Positions 1 through 9,600 are shown, counted from the stretch's first letter. The stretch is 10,800 bases of DNA from Acidobacteriaceae bacterium (GCA_027306745.1 DAHUZD010000315.1:1-10800); one strand, 5' to 3'. Notes: generated by a model not told the origin, from the sequence alone. Program-made: numbers and translations.

Positions 1-96
1 TCATTCCCGCGGCTTCGAGCAGAACAGGCCCACTCGTTCGGAATGACAGATGTTCAAGAAAGCAGCGAGTCATACTGGGCGACCAACGGGAGCGAA

Positions 97-146
97 GAAT
101 CCAGAGGATGCAGGCTGTATCTGCACAGCCAAATTCCTCTGGATTC
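97..146. repeat. Nested inverted repeat, REP/MITE-like hairpin
   Basis: The outer arms GAATCCAGAGGA (97-108) and TCCTCTGGATTC (135-146) are perfect 12-bp inverted complements. Inside them GGCTGT (113-118) and ACAGCC (125-130) form a second perfect 6-bp stem around a 6-base loop. Together they could fold into one long hairpin with small internal loops of four bases on each side. There is no run of T after either arm, so an intrinsic terminator is unlikely. It resembles dispersed intergenic palindromes, but one window cannot show that it is repeated elsewhere. Confidence 0.75.
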
Positions 147-162
147 GTCGTCGCTAGCGCTC

Positions 163-200
163 CTCAGAATGACTCCACATGAAATGGATGTCATTCTTAG
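163..200. repeat. Inverted repeat with GAATGAC/GTCATTC arms
   Basis: CTCAGAATGAC (163-173) faces GTCATTCTTAG (190-200), and 10 of 11 positions are complementary. The stem continues inward with TCCA (174-177) pairing TGGA (185-188). One T (189) is bulged and the loop is seven bases. The CTCAGAATGAC end is the kind of terminal motif found in short dispersed elements of acidobacterial genomes, as far as I recall. Together with the 97-146 stem it may form one composite non-coding element. Confidence 0.7.
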
Positions 201-204
201 CCTT

Positions 205-220
205 GGTTGCTTGCGCAACC
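205..220. repeat. Small stem-loop
   Basis: GGTTGC (205-210) and GCAACC (215-220) form a perfect 6-bp stem with a four-base TTGC loop. It lies directly after the 163-200 hairpin. No T-tract follows, so it is not a typical terminator. It may simply be part of the same repeat mosaic. Confidence 0.5.
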
Positions 221-297
221 TGCGTTCGAAGTGACAAGGTAAGGACAGAGACGCAGGGATGGATTGCAGATACGCCGAGCCATTCTGTTCCGCATGT

Positions 298-302
298 GAG
301 GA
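298..302 (+). promoter_or_regulatory. Ribosome binding site deciding the Rieske gene start
   Basis: GAGGA lies 7 bases upstream of the ATG at 310. The in-frame ATG at 259 has no well-spaced Shine-Dalgarno sequence, since AGGG directly abuts it. The 17 residues it would add do not look like part of a Rieske domain. This favours 310 as the start. Confidence 0.6.
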
Positions 303-309
303 TGTATTG

Positions 310-618
310 ATGAGCGAGCCGGTTCGTCTGTGCGCTGTGGCTGAGTTGCCCGTCGAGGGCCAGGCCAAAGAATTTTCCGTTGGGGAGCACACCGTGTGCG
401 TGGCCAGAATCGGCGGCAAGCCGCTGGCGCTCAACAATGTCTGCCCGCATCGCGGCGGGCCGCTGGCTGAGGGAACCATTGAGGGCGGCAAAGTTGTCTG
501 CCCATGGCACCAGTGGACCTTCGACTTGGCCACCGGCGTGGCCACCGATCCGCCGGGAGCAAAGACCGAAGCCTACGCCTTGACCCTCTCCGGTGCAGAT
601 GTGTTGGTGACGCTGTAG
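310..618 (+). CDS. Rieske (2Fe-2S) ferredoxin-like protein
   Basis: This is a 102-residue soluble electron-transfer protein made of a single Rieske domain. The cluster-binding motifs are complete. C45-P-H47-R-G-G-P-L is the first box and C64-P-W-H67-Q-W is the second, so two Cys and two His can hold a [2Fe-2S] cluster. There is no signal peptide or membrane segment, which places it in the cytoplasm. It is the size of NirD-type nitrite reductase small subunits and of ferredoxin components of ring-hydroxylating oxygenases. Neither a NirB-type reductase nor an oxygenase is nearby, so its partner is unknown. The gene ends 3 bp before the 3' end of the oppositely oriented fabD, and no terminator separates them. 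The in-frame ATG at 259 is an alternative start that I consider less likely. The domain call is firm; the specific role is not known. Confidence 0.92.
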   Translation: MSEPVRLCAVAELPVEGQAKEFSVGEHTVCVARIGGKPLALNNVCPHRGGPLAEGTIEGGKVVCPWHQWTFDLATGVATDPPGAKTEAYALTLSGADVLVTL

Positions 619-621
619 CGC

Positions 622-1566
<945 letters not shown>

Positions 1567-1580
1567 GATCGTGTGCGGGC

Positions 1581-2630
1581 TTATTGCACGGGCAGGCCGG
1601 TATGCGTCGCCGGAGCCGGCGGATGCAGTGTGAATTCATGCTCCAAATGGGCGTTCAGTCCGGTCTGGGCAAACTCTGCGGCCACGCGGATGCCGTTCAG
1701 AATCGCGCGGTCATTGGACGAACCGTGGCCGACGATGCAAACCCCGCGCAGGCCCAGCAGGGGCGCGCCGCCGTATTCGGAGTAGTCCAGGCGCTTTTTG
1801 AAATTGAGAAATGCCTTGCGCGCCAGCAGCGCGCCGACCTGGGAGCTGAGTGTGGCGCCGAGGGATTCGCGCAGGGATTCGCGCACCAGCTTCACAATGC
1901 CTTCGGATGTTTTCAGCGCCACATTGCCAACGAAGCCGTCGCAGACGATCACGTCCGCGCTGCCGTTGTAGATGTCGCGGCCTTCGACGTTGCCGATAAA
2001 GTTCAGCGGCTGCTGGCGAAGCAGCGGAAAGGTCTCGCGCGTCAGATCGTTGCCCTTGGTTTCTTCCTCGCCAATGGAGAGCAGGCCGACGCGGGGTTGC
2101 TCAATTTTAAGCACATGGCTGGCGTACATCGACCCCATCATGGCGAATTGCACCAGATGCTGTGCTTTGCAATCGACGTTCGCGCCCACATCCAGCAGAA
2201 CTGACGGACGGCCTGCCACGGTGGGCAGCACGGCGGCCAGGGCGGGGCGGTCAACGCCGGGCAGCGTGCCCAGCACCATTTTGGCCGTGGCCATGGCTGC
2301 ACCGGTGTTGCCGGCGGTAACAAAGCCAGCCACGCGGCCCTCGCGCACCATCTTCAGGCCCACGCGCATGGTGGAGTCGCGCTTGGAACGCACGGCCGCC
2401 GCCGCTTTATCTTCCATGGAAATCCACTCACTGGCGTGGACGATCTTGATGGGCAGATGGCGGTGGTTGGTGCTGCGCATGTGCTGGGCCAGCATCTTGC
2501 GCAGGCGTGTCTCCGGGCCAATCAGATGCACCTGCACCGGCAGGTGGCGTGCCGCCAATACGGCTCCGCGAATCTCCGGCTCAGGAGATTTGTCGGATCC
2601 CATGGCGTCGAGCGCGATATCGATCCGCAT
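1581..2630 (-). CDS. plsX: Phosphate acyltransferase PlsX
   Basis: PlsX converts acyl-ACP and phosphate to acyl-phosphate, the acyl donor used by PlsY to begin phospholipid synthesis. It is a peripheral membrane or cytosolic enzyme. The product is 349 residues from the ATG at 2630, typical of the family. Recognisable blocks, in order, are an N-terminal L-D-A-M-G-S-D (usually D-A-M-G-G-D), A-G-N-T-G-A with the following [24 protein letters not shown] and C-D-G-F-V-G-N. A GTG two codons upstream (2636) is an alternative start. I prefer the ATG because it gives the usual family N-terminus. Neither start has a good Shine-Dalgarno sequence, and the rpmF stop codon is only 7-13 bases upstream, which suggests translational coupling. 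The Gly-to-Ser change in the first motif is a mild variation and not a sign of inactivation. Confidence 0.97.
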   Translation of the reverse strand: MRIDIALDAMGSDKSPEPEIRGAVLAARHLPVQVHLIGPETRLRKMLAQHMRSTNHRHLPIKIVHASEWISMEDKAAAAVRSKRDSTMRVGLKMVREGRVAGFVTAGNTGAAMATAKMVLGTLPGVDRPALAAVLPTVAGRPSVLLDVGANVDCKAQHLVQFAMMGSMYASHVLKIEQPRVGLLSIGEEETKGNDLTRETFPLLRQQPLNFIGNVEGRDIYNGSADVIVCDGFVGNVALKTSEGIVKLVRESLRESLGATLSSQVGALLARKAFLNFKKRLDYSEYGGAPLLGLRGVCIVGHGSSNDRAILNGIRVAAEFAQTGLNAHLEHEFTLHPPAPATHTGLPVQ

Positions 2631-2643
2631 GGACACGGGCGGG

Positions 2644-2829
2644 TTAGCTGGGTTCCTTCACATCCAGGACAGCGCGGCCTTTGTAGGTGCCGCATTTGGG
2701 GCAGGCGCGGTGGGGCAGCTTGCGCTCATGGCAACTGGGGCATTCAACGGAACCGGTGGCAGTCAGCGCATCGTGTGCGCGGCGTTTTGCGGTGCGCGCC
2801 TTGGAGTGGCGGCGCTTTGGATTCGGCAT
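2644..2829 (-). CDS. rpmF: 50S ribosomal protein L32 (zinc-binding type)
   Basis: This 61-residue basic protein is part of the large ribosomal subunit. The N-terminus [10 protein letters not shown] followed by A-R-T-A-K-R-R-A-H is characteristic of L32. The C-terminal half holds a zinc ribbon with C30-P-S-C33 and C43-P-K-C46, so this is the four-cysteine zinc form and not the cysteine-free form made by some bacteria under zinc shortage. AAGGAA lies about 7 bases upstream of the ATG and is one of the better Shine-Dalgarno sequences in this cluster. The reading frame stays open upstream of this ATG, but the start is fixed by the family N-terminus and the ribosome binding site. It sits between DUF177 and plsX, the classic arrangement. 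Confidence 0.96.
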   Translation of the reverse strand: MPNPKRRHSKARTAKRRAHDALTATGSVECPSCHERKLPHRACPKCGTYKGRAVLDVKEPS

Positions 2830-2872
2830 GGCAAATTCCTTTTCTTCTGAAAACTTGTACGGCGCGGAAACG

Positions 2873-3436
2873 CTACAGTTTGTCCTGGCTGCGCATTGGC
2901 CCTTGCACTGCACGCAGCGCAGACCAGCGCGGATCGGCAGGCAATGCTTCGCAGCCGCAGGCCTCCGTGTTCCGGTTGCAGCCGCAGTGCGCGCAAAGCC
3001 CCTTGCAGGACTCCACGCAGAGAGTCCGGGCTGGCAGCGACAGAAGTACCTGTTCGCGCAGCACGTCCTCCAGCAGCAGGCCGTCCTTCTCATAGTATCC
3101 GATTTCGGTCTCCGAAGGCGAGATGGAGCGCTCGTCCCCAGTCGCGTCGACGCCAATGGGGCGAAACAGCAGGTCAAAACTCTGGTCGAGCGCGACGCGC
3201 ACCGGCTCTAGACAGCGGGCGCAGAGCACTTCCACCTGGGCCTGATAGCTGGCGCGCAGGCGAATGTCCGCGACGACCTGCCCGGGGCCGCGATGCTCGT
3301 GTAGCACCTCGGCCAGGCCGGAGGTGCGCAGAGAAAGCAGTGCGTGCAGCTCGATGCCAAAATCAATCTGGCCCGGCGCAATGGGCGGGTCGACAGGAAG
3401 TGGAGCGCGCTCCAGATCGGCTACGGAGATATACAT
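2873..3436 (-). CDS. YceD/DUF177 family metal-binding protein
   Basis: This 187-residue protein belongs to the YceD (DUF177) family, which is almost always encoded directly upstream of rpmF and has been linked to 23S rRNA accumulation and ribosome assembly. Its N-terminal half contains the typical P-G-Q-I-D-F segment and the box C72-A-R-C75-L-E-P. The C-terminal part has a cysteine-rich motif C144-K-G-L-C-A-H-C-G-C-N-R-N followed by C-G-C at 160-162, probably a zinc site, then the conserved D-P-R-W-S-A-L. The start is uncertain. The ATG at 3436 matches the family N-terminus (M-Y-I-S-V-x-D-L), while an in-frame ATG at 3454 would add six residues. A TTG further out (3505) would overlap the upstream gene. 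GGAA lies 12 bases before the 3436 start, which is rather far. Its stop is 43 bases from the rpmF start. Confidence 0.92.
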   Translation of the reverse strand: MYISVADLERAPLPVDPPIAPGQIDFGIELHALLSLRTSGLAEVLHEHRGPGQVVADIRLRASYQAQVEVLCARCLEPVRVALDQSFDLLFRPIGVDATGDERSISPSETEIGYYEKDGLLLEDVLREQVLLSLPARTLCVESCKGLCAHCGCNRNTEACGCEALPADPRWSALRAVQGPMRSQDKL

Positions 3437-3482
3437 AGTCTTAGGATATTCCATGCGCGGGTCGGGGGCACGCGGTGCGTAC

Positions 3483-4982
3483 CTACTTTGCGGCGAAGAC
3501 GGCAATGGCGGCCATCATCAGCCCAGCCAGCAGGCTGGCGCGATCGGTCAGAGCAAAAACCACCGGATCCTCTTCCAGTTCCGCGCGCGAGGCCTTCAGC
3601 CAGATGCGGCTCAGCCACCAGAGCAGCACGGGCGTCATCAGCCAGAGCCGATGCGGATGCCGGTACAACTGCCCCACCTCAGGATTGTTGATGTAGAGCG
3701 CGAAGATCAGGATCGAGGCGTAGGCGCTGGCGGTGCCAAAGCTGCGCAACTGCTCCAAATCCTGCACGCGGTAACCGCGGCCGTTGGCGGGGATGGCTCC
3801 GCGCAGGCGCAGGTTTTCCAGTTCGCTGAAGCGCTTGACCAGCGCCAGGCTGAAGAAGAAGAAGATGGAAAAGGCGGCCATCCACGGCGAAACGGGCACA
3901 CGTACGGCGGCGGCTCCGGCAAGAATGCGCAGAGTGTACAGCGCCGAGAGCAGCAACACGTCGATGAGTACGCGGCGCTTGAGCCGCAGCGAGTAGGCCA
4001 GCGTGCTGGTCGCATAAATCCCCAGCCAAAGCGTGAAGGCCACTGGCAAGGCGTGCAGGGAAAGAGCCACGGCCCCAGCGGCCAGCGCAAGGCTTAGGGC
4101 GGCTCCGGCGGGTATGCGCAAGTCACCTGAGGCGAAGGGGCGCGTGCGTTTGCGCGGGTGCTGGCGGTCGGCTTCAATGTCCAGCAGGTCGTTCAAAATG
4201 TAGGTGGCTGAGGCCACGCCGCAGAAGCAGAGAAAGGCCAGCAATTCCACCAAGAAGGCTGGGCCGCGCAGTTTGTGCGCCAGAAGCAGCGGTAGGAAGA
4301 GCAGTGCATTTTTTGCCCACTGATGCACGCGCAGGGTGCGCAGCAGCGTGCGGCCGCGGGGCGCGCGATCCAGAAAAATCTGCGGCTGGGTTGCGGCTGG
4401 GCTTGTCTGGCCGTGCAGAACCTGCACGCGTCGGCGCAATCCGCGCGCAGGGTTGGCCAAGTGCGCCGAGGCGGCGGCGCGCAACAGGGGAACGTCAGCG
4501 TGGCTGTTGCCGATGTAGTCGAAGCCGCCGGGGCCAAAACGCTCCTCCAGCAGGCGTAATTTCTTCTTGCCCGTCAGGTTGGTTGCGCCATCGCTGGCCA
4601 GCACAGAGTGGAAGAAGCCTACGTGCTGCGCCACGCGCTCGGCTAAGTGCTGATCAGCTCCCGTGGCCAGCACCAGCGTGCGTCCGGTGGCGGCCTGTTG
4701 GCGTAGGTAGACCATCAACTCCGCGTTGTAGGGCAGATGGGCCGGGTCGGGCAGGGCCAGTGCGGCTAACTTTGCTTTGAAGTGCGCGCGGCCCTGCAGC
4801 AGCCAGAAAGGAAGTTGCGCCAGCCGCCACGGCGCTTGATGCGCCAGAATGCAGATGGAGTCAGAGAGCGTATCGCTTTTCACCAGCGTGCCATCCAGGT
4901 CCACGCACAGCGCAGGCACTGCAGATTCGCGGCGCGTTGCAGCTTCGGCGGCGGAAGCGGGGGAATGGCGCACTGCGTCCAT
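3483..4982 (-). CDS. HAD hydrolase-UbiA prenyltransferase fusion, DPPR synthase-like
   Basis: This 499-residue protein has two domains. Residues about 24-190 are a HAD-superfamily phosphatase with all four motifs: D28-L-D30-G-T, a Thr-containing L-A-T-G-A-D (105-110), lysines in G-K-K-K (138-141) and G-N-S-H-A-D-V-P-L (158-166). Residues about 205-499 are a multi-pass UbiA-type prenyltransferase. Its first aspartate-rich motif is N264-D-L-L-D-I-E-A-D-R-Q-H-P, followed by K-R-T-R-P-F-A-S-G. The later Y-S-L-R-L-K, K-R-F-S-E-L and E-D-P-V-V-F-A-L-T-D-R segments resemble decaprenyl-phosphate phosphoribosyltransferase of mycobacteria. The likely role is transfer of phosphoribose to a polyprenyl phosphate, with the HAD part possibly removing the 5-phosphate; the substrates are inferred. 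AGGAG lies 9 bases before the ATG at 4982. It is the first gene of the minus-strand cluster, about 46 bases ahead of DUF177. Confidence 0.9.
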   Translation of the reverse strand: MDAVRHSPASAAEAATRRESAVPALCVDLDGTLVKSDTLSDSICILAHQAPWRLAQLPFWLLQGRAHFKAKLAALALPDPAHLPYNAELMVYLRQQAATGRTLVLATGADQHLAERVAQHVGFFHSVLASDGATNLTGKKKLRLLEERFGPGGFDYIGNSHADVPLLRAAASAHLANPARGLRRRVQVLHGQTSPAATQPQIFLDRAPRGRTLLRTLRVHQWAKNALLFLPLLLAHKLRGPAFLVELLAFLCFCGVASATYILNDLLDIEADRQHPRKRTRPFASGDLRIPAGAALSLALAAGAVALSLHALPVAFTLWLGIYATSTLAYSLRLKRRVLIDVLLLSALYTLRILAGAAAVRVPVSPWMAAFSIFFFFSLALVKRFSELENLRLRGAIPANGRGYRVQDLEQLRSFGTASAYASILIFALYINNPEVGQLYRHPHRLWLMTPVLLWWLSRIWLKASRAELEEDPVVFALTDRASLLAGLMMAAIAVFAAK

Positions 4983-5150
4983 CGGTACTGGCTCCTATGG
5001 CGTCAAACAAAAAGTGGAATGGTCTGCCACGCAGCATGCAAAGGATCTGTGCGCGGGCTGTCTTATGCTACAACAGGCCTGTCGCGAGGATCGATGCCGG
5101 TGCCGATTCCCGATTTGCGGCGAGGGCCTTTCGGCGGGGCTGTAAATACT

Positions 5151-5180
5151 TTCCGCAAGCCGTGTTTCCGTTTCTATACT
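5151..5180 (+). promoter_or_regulatory. Possible promoter of the efflux operon
   Basis: TATACT (5175-5180) differs from the -10 consensus by one base. The hexamer at an 18-base spacing, TTCCGC (5151-5156), matches the -35 consensus poorly, so an activator or a different sigma factor would be needed. If it is used, the leader before the adaptor start is roughly 150 bases and contains a perfect stem-loop. This is a by-eye prediction only. Confidence 0.25.
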
Positions 5181-5195
5181 GGGGGCAGGCCCACG

Positions 5196-5211
5196 GCTGG
5201 CTAAGGCCAGC
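5196..5211 (+). repeat. Stem-loop in the presumed efflux operon leader
   Basis: GCTGGC (5196-5201) and GCCAGC (5206-5211) form a perfect GC-rich 6-bp stem with a TAAG loop. It lies about 130 bases before the adaptor start codon. No T-tract follows it. In GC-rich DNA such a stem can arise by chance. Confidence 0.4.
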
Positions 5212-5339
5212 GGCGCATGGACCGGCAGGAAACTTTTCCGCGCCGTGGTGCGTCTTCTGGAAGGGTGCCGTGTGCGCCCCGACTCCGGTGAACCGGCCAG
5301 CACAAAAAATCCGCACCAGAATGAGATCAAGCAACTGCC

Positions 5340-6623
5340 ATGCCCAGCATAGAGACCCCGACCCCACGCGCTCACGAAAACCCCTCGGATTCTACAGTCG
5401 GCAGCCGTAACCCCTGGGAGAGTGAGCCCAAGCCGCATGGCTGGGTGCGGGCGCTCGTCTTTTTCCTGATTGCCGCCGCCGTGGCCGGAGCCATTTGGCG
5501 CATCGCCACCGCACGCAGTGAAAAGGAAAAGCAGGCCGCCGCGATGGCCACGCGCATGGCCGCGTACATGAAGGTGCCCGTGCAGGCCGCCGCGGTGGTT
5601 TCGCGCGACGTGCCCGTCTATCTGAATGGCCTGGGCACGGTGACCGCCTACTATACCGATACGATCAGCTCTCGCGTGACCGGACAGATTTTGCAGGTCA
5701 ACTTCCGTGAGGGCCAGGAGGTGCACAAGGGCGATCTGCTGATCGTCATTGACCCAGCTCCGTACAAGGCTGCGCTGGACCAGGCCAAAGGCCAGCTCGT
5801 GCGCGATCAGGCGCTTCTCGATGACTACAAGGTCGAGCTGACCCGCTATCAGAGCCTGTACCAGGAGGGTGTGTACTCCAAAGAGCAGTTGGATGCGGAG
5901 CAGGCGCTCTATGGCCAGTATGTGGGCACCGTCGAGACCGACAAGGCCGCCATTGCCACCGCGCAGGTCAATCTGGACTACTGCTATATCCGTTCCCCGA
6001 TTGATGGCCGCGTGGGTCTGCGGTTGGTCGATCCCGGCAACATCGTGCAATCGACGGCAACCACAGGAATGCTCATCATCACGCAGATGCGGCCCATCGC
6101 CGTGGATTTCACCCTGCCGGAGGATGATCTGCCCAAGGTGTTGCCCCGAATGCGCAGCCGTGAAGGGTTGATGGTCGATGCGTATGACCGCTCTTCACAG
6201 CAGCATTTGGCCACAGGCAAGCTGCTCACTGTGGACAACGAGATTGATCCAACGACGGGCACGGCCAAGTTCAAAGCCATCTTTCCGAATGAAAATGAGA
6301 GTCTGTTTCCGGATCAGTTTGTCAACGTGCGTTTGGTCATCAACCAGTTGCCGCACGCAACGGTGATACCGGCAGCGGCCTTGCAACATGGCCCCGATGG
6401 AGATTTCGTCTTTACCGTGCAGCCGGACAATACAGCCAAAATGCAGACGGTGCATGTGGCGCTGACGGAAGGCTCCATGCTGGTGGTGGACAAGGGCGTC
6501 GCGCCCGGCGACAAGGTGGTCATTGATGGCGCAGAGAAGCTGCGCAACGGCAGCAAGGTTGTGGTCAGCATCGCCAGCGATGCCGATGCCTACAAAATGA
6601 AGGCGCAGGGAACAACGCTGTGA
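5340..6623 (+). CDS. mdtA: RND efflux periplasmic adaptor (MdtA/HlyD family)
   Basis: This 427-residue membrane fusion protein would link the inner-membrane RND pumps encoded next to it with an outer-membrane channel. A short cytoplasmic tail precedes one hydrophobic segment (about residues 36-55). There is no lipobox cysteine, so it is probably an uncleaved membrane anchor and not a lipoprotein. The lipoyl-like barrel-sandwich halves flank an alpha-helical hairpin (about 142-210). They include the segment S-S-R-V-T-G-Q-I (110-117) and, after the hairpin, [11 protein letters not shown]. The beta-barrel begins near I-A-V-D-F-T-L-P (253-260) and the membrane-proximal domain follows residue 340. 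The layout matches MdtA. The ATG has no strong Shine-Dalgarno sequence, but the next in-frame ATG would remove the membrane anchor. The gene overlaps the following permease by 4 bp. The gene symbol is by family resemblance and operon structure. Confidence 0.94.
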   Translation: MPSIETPTPRAHENPSDSTVGSRNPWESEPKPHGWVRALVFFLIAAAVAGAIWRIATARSEKEKQAAAMATRMAAYMKVPVQAAAVVSRDVPVYLNGLGTVTAYYTDTISSRVTGQILQVNFREGQEVHKGDLLIVIDPAPYKAALDQAKGQLVRDQALLDDYKVELTRYQSLYQEGVYSKEQLDAEQALYGQYVGTVETDKAAIATAQVNLDYCYIRSPIDGRVGLRLVDPGNIVQSTATTGMLIITQMRPIAVDFTLPEDDLPKVLPRMRSREGLMVDAYDRSSQQHLATGKLLTVDNEIDPTTGTAKFKAIFPNENESLFPDQFVNVRLVINQLPHATVIPAAALQHGPDGDFVFTVQPDNTAKMQTVHVALTEGSMLVVDKGVAPGDKVVIDGAEKLRNGSKVVVSIASDADAYKMKAQGTTL

Positions 6624-9600
6624 GTCCATCGCGCATTTTCATCGAGCGGCCTGTCGCTACATCGCTGCTGATGGCCGCCATTCTGCTGGCGGGCCTCATC
6701 GCCTACACGCAGTTGCCGGTCTCGGCGCTGCCAGAAGTTGATTACCCCACGATTCAGGTCACCACCTTCTATCCGGGTGCCAGCCCGCAGGTGATGGCCA
6801 GCTCCGTGACCGCACCGCTGGAGCGTCAGTTCGGCGAGATGCCCGGGCTGAATCAGATGACCTCGATCAGCTCCTTCACCGGATCGGTCATCACGCTGCA
6901 ATTTGACCTGAAAGAGAATATCGATGTGGCCGAGCAGGAGGTGCAGGCGGCCATCAACGGCGCAGGAACCTACCTGCCCGCGGACCTGCCCAATCCGCCG
7001 ATCTACAGCAAGGTGAATCCAGCCGACTTCCCCATTCTCACGCTGGCGCTCACCTCAAAAACTCTGCCGCTGAGTACGGTCGAAGACCTGGCCGACACCA
7101 TGCTGGCGCAGAAGATTTCCCAGCTCTCCGGCGTGGGACTGGTCTCGATTGCGGGCGGAGAAAAGCCCGCCGTGCGCGTGCAGGCCAACCCGATGGCGCT
7201 GGCCTCCTATGGCTTGAGCCTGGAAGACCTGCGCACTGCGCTGGCTGCGACCAACGTCAACCAGGCCAAGGGCAACCTGAACGGACGCCTGCAATCCTTC
7301 ACCATCAACGACAATGATCAGCTCACATCGGCGCAGCAGTATGAGCCGGTCGTCATTGCCTATCGCAACGGCTCGCCCGTGCGACTGTCGGATGTGGCTG
7401 CGGCCATCAACGGCGCGGAGAACTCTGAAGAATCGGCGTGGATGAATGACGCGCCTGCCGTGATTTTGAATGTGCAGCGCCAGCCGGGGGCCAACATCAT
7501 CACGGTGGTGGATCGCATTCGCAAGGTGCTGCCGCAGTTGCAGGCCAGCCTGCCCACCAGTGTGCAACTGGTCGTTCTCACCGACCGTACCGAGACCATT
7601 CGCGCCTCCGTCCACGACGTGCAATTTGAAATGATGCTCACCATCGCGCTGGTGGTGATGGTGATTTTTCTGTTCTTGCGCAATCTGGCTGCGACGGTGA
7701 TTCCCAGTGTGGCCGTGCCGCTGTCCATCGTCGGCACTTTTTGCGTGATGTATCTGCTGGGCTACACGCTGGACAATCTTTCGCTGATGGCGCTGACCAT
7801 CTCCACCGGATTTGTGGTGGATGACGCCATCGTGATGATTGAAAACATCGCGCGATTTTTAGAAGCAGGCGAAACGCCCATGCAGGCGGCGTTGAAAGGC
7901 GCATCGCAGATTGGCTTCACCATCGTCTCGCTGACCATCTCGCTGATCGCTGTGCTGATCCCGCTGCTCTTTATGGGCGATGTGGTGGGCCGACTCTTTC
8001 GGGAATTTGCCGTCACGCTGGCGGTGACGATTCTGGTTTCGGCCTTCATCTCGCTGACGCTGACGCCAATGATGTGCTCGCGCCTGCTGCGCCACAAGCC
8101 GGAGCATGAGCAGAGCCGCTTCTACCACACCACGGAGCGCTTCTACACCTGGGTGATCGCGCAGTATGGCAAATCACTGCAATGGGTGCTGCGTCATCGC
8201 ACAGCCACGCTGCTGGTCACGCTGGCCACGCTGGTGCTTACGCTGGTGATGTATGTTTACGTGCCCAAAGGGTTCTTTCCACCGCAGGATACCGGCGTCA
8301 TTCTGGGCATTTCAGAAGCCCCACAGGCCATATCCTTTGCCGCCATGGCGGAACGCCAGCGCGCGCGGGCCCGCGTCGTATTGCAAGACCCCGATGTGGA
8401 GAGCCTGTCTTCCTTTATTGGTGTGGACGGCACCAACATGGAGTTGAATAGTGGGCGCATTCAGATCAACCTGAAGCCGCGTGACCAGCGCAAATCGACG
8501 GCGCTGGAAATCATCCGCCGCTTGCAGCCGCAGGTGAACGCCGTGCCGGGCATCCAGCTCTTCTTGCAGCCGCTGCAAGACCTGACGGTGGAAGACCGCG
8601 TGAGCCGCACGCAATACCAATACACGCTCGAAGACGCCAACGCAACGGAGCTGGCCGATTGGGCGCCGCGCTTTGTGAGCCAATTGCAAACCCTGCCGCA
8701 GTTGCGCGACGTGGCCACCGACCAGCAAAATGACGGTCTGGAAGCCATGCTGGTGATTGACCGCGATACGGCTTCGCGCCTCGGCATCGACCCGCAGGAC
8801 ATCGACAACACGCTCTACGATGCTTTCGGTCAGCGGCTGGTCTCGACGATCTTCACGCAGTTGAACCAATATCACGTCGTGCTGGAAGTTGCGCCAGAGT
8901 ATCAAAAGAATCCGACCGACCTGAGCCATCTATACGTAAAGTCTGCCAGCGGCTTGCAGGTTCCTCTGAGTGAATTTACGCATTACGAGCAGCGCCGCAC
9001 CTCGCTGGCCATCAATCATCAGGGGCAGTTCCCGGTGGTCACGCTCTCCTTCAATCTTGCGCCGGGCGCATCGCTCGGTCAGGCGGTGGAGGCCATAAAC
9101 CAAGTGAAGGCCAGCCTGCACATGCCCGCCTCGATCGACGGAGCCTTTCAGGGCACGGCGGCCTCCTTCTTGGCCTCGCTCTCGAATGAGCCGCTCTTGA
9201 TTCTGGCGGCCATCGTCACGGTCTACATCGTGCTGGGCGTGCTGTATGAGAGCTATATTCATCCGCTGACGATTCTCTCCACGCTGCCCTCGGCCGGTGT
9301 TGGCGCTCTGCTTGCGCTCGAACTCTTTCACATGGATTTGGATGTGATCGGCCTGATTGGCATCATCTTGCTGAGAGGCATCGTGACGAAGAATGCGATT
9401 ATGATGATCGACTTTGCGTTGGAGGCCGAGCGCACCGAAGGCCACACTCCGGAGGAGTCCATCTATCAGGCCTGCCTGTTGCGCTTCCGCCCCATCATGA
9501 TGACGACCATGGCCGCGCTGCTGGGCGGCTTGCCGCTGGCGCTGGGAACCGGCACTGGCTCCGAGCTGCGCCGACCGCTGGGCATCACCATTGTCGGCGG

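Larger units (their letters stand above)
1..309. other. Intergenic region rich in inverted repeats
   Basis: No convincing gene is seen here. Short open frames exist on both strands but have no recognisable protein features. The stretch is built of short inverted repeats. TCATTCC at 1-7 is matched by GGAATGA at 40-46. A nested stem lies at 97-146, an 8-bp palindrome CGCTAGCG at 152-159, a hairpin at 163-200 and a small stem-loop at 205-220. The motif GAATGAC or its complement occurs at 41-47, 167-173 and 190-196. The last roughly 85 bases before the Rieske gene hold its ribosome binding site but no promoter that I can defend. Confidence 0.7.
4983..5339. other. Divergent intergenic region between ubiA-like gene and efflux operon
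   Basis: These 357 bases lie between two divergently transcribed genes and should hold both promoters. On the minus strand the only certain element is AGGAG (4992-4996) for the fusion gene. Further out TAGCATAAGA (5061-5070, minus strand) could supply a weak -10 but has no matching -35. On the plus strand TATACT at 5175-5180 is the best -10 candidate. The direct repeat TTTCCG occurs at 5150-5155 and 5165-5170. Open frames crossing this region show no protein features, and I see no regulator gene or clear operator. Confidence 0.6.

Noticed and set aside
43..234. Small open frame (63 residues) on the plus strand in the repeat region
   Set aside because: It is read entirely through the inverted repeats, ends at the last stem-loop, and has no credible start signal or protein features.
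259..309. Upstream ATG extension of the Rieske gene
   Set aside because: No properly spaced Shine-Dalgarno sequence precedes the ATG at 259, and the extra 17 residues are outside the Rieske domain; the ATG at 310 has GAGGA at good spacing.
54..545. Open frame on the minus strand over the repeat region and the Rieske gene
   Set aside because: It runs through inverted repeats and antisense to the Rieske cluster motifs, and has no ribosome binding site or recognisable domain.
2830..3177. Upstream extension of the L32 frame to a 177-residue protein
   Set aside because: L32 is a short protein with a fixed N-terminus, the ATG at 2829 has a good ribosome binding site, and the extension overlaps DUF177 in another frame.
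4995..6050. Long open frame on the minus strand covering the divergent intergenic region and the start of the adaptor gene
   Set aside because: It is antisense to the well-supported adaptor, has low-complexity His/Gly/Arg-rich composition typical of a shadow of GC-rich coding DNA, and shows no domain.
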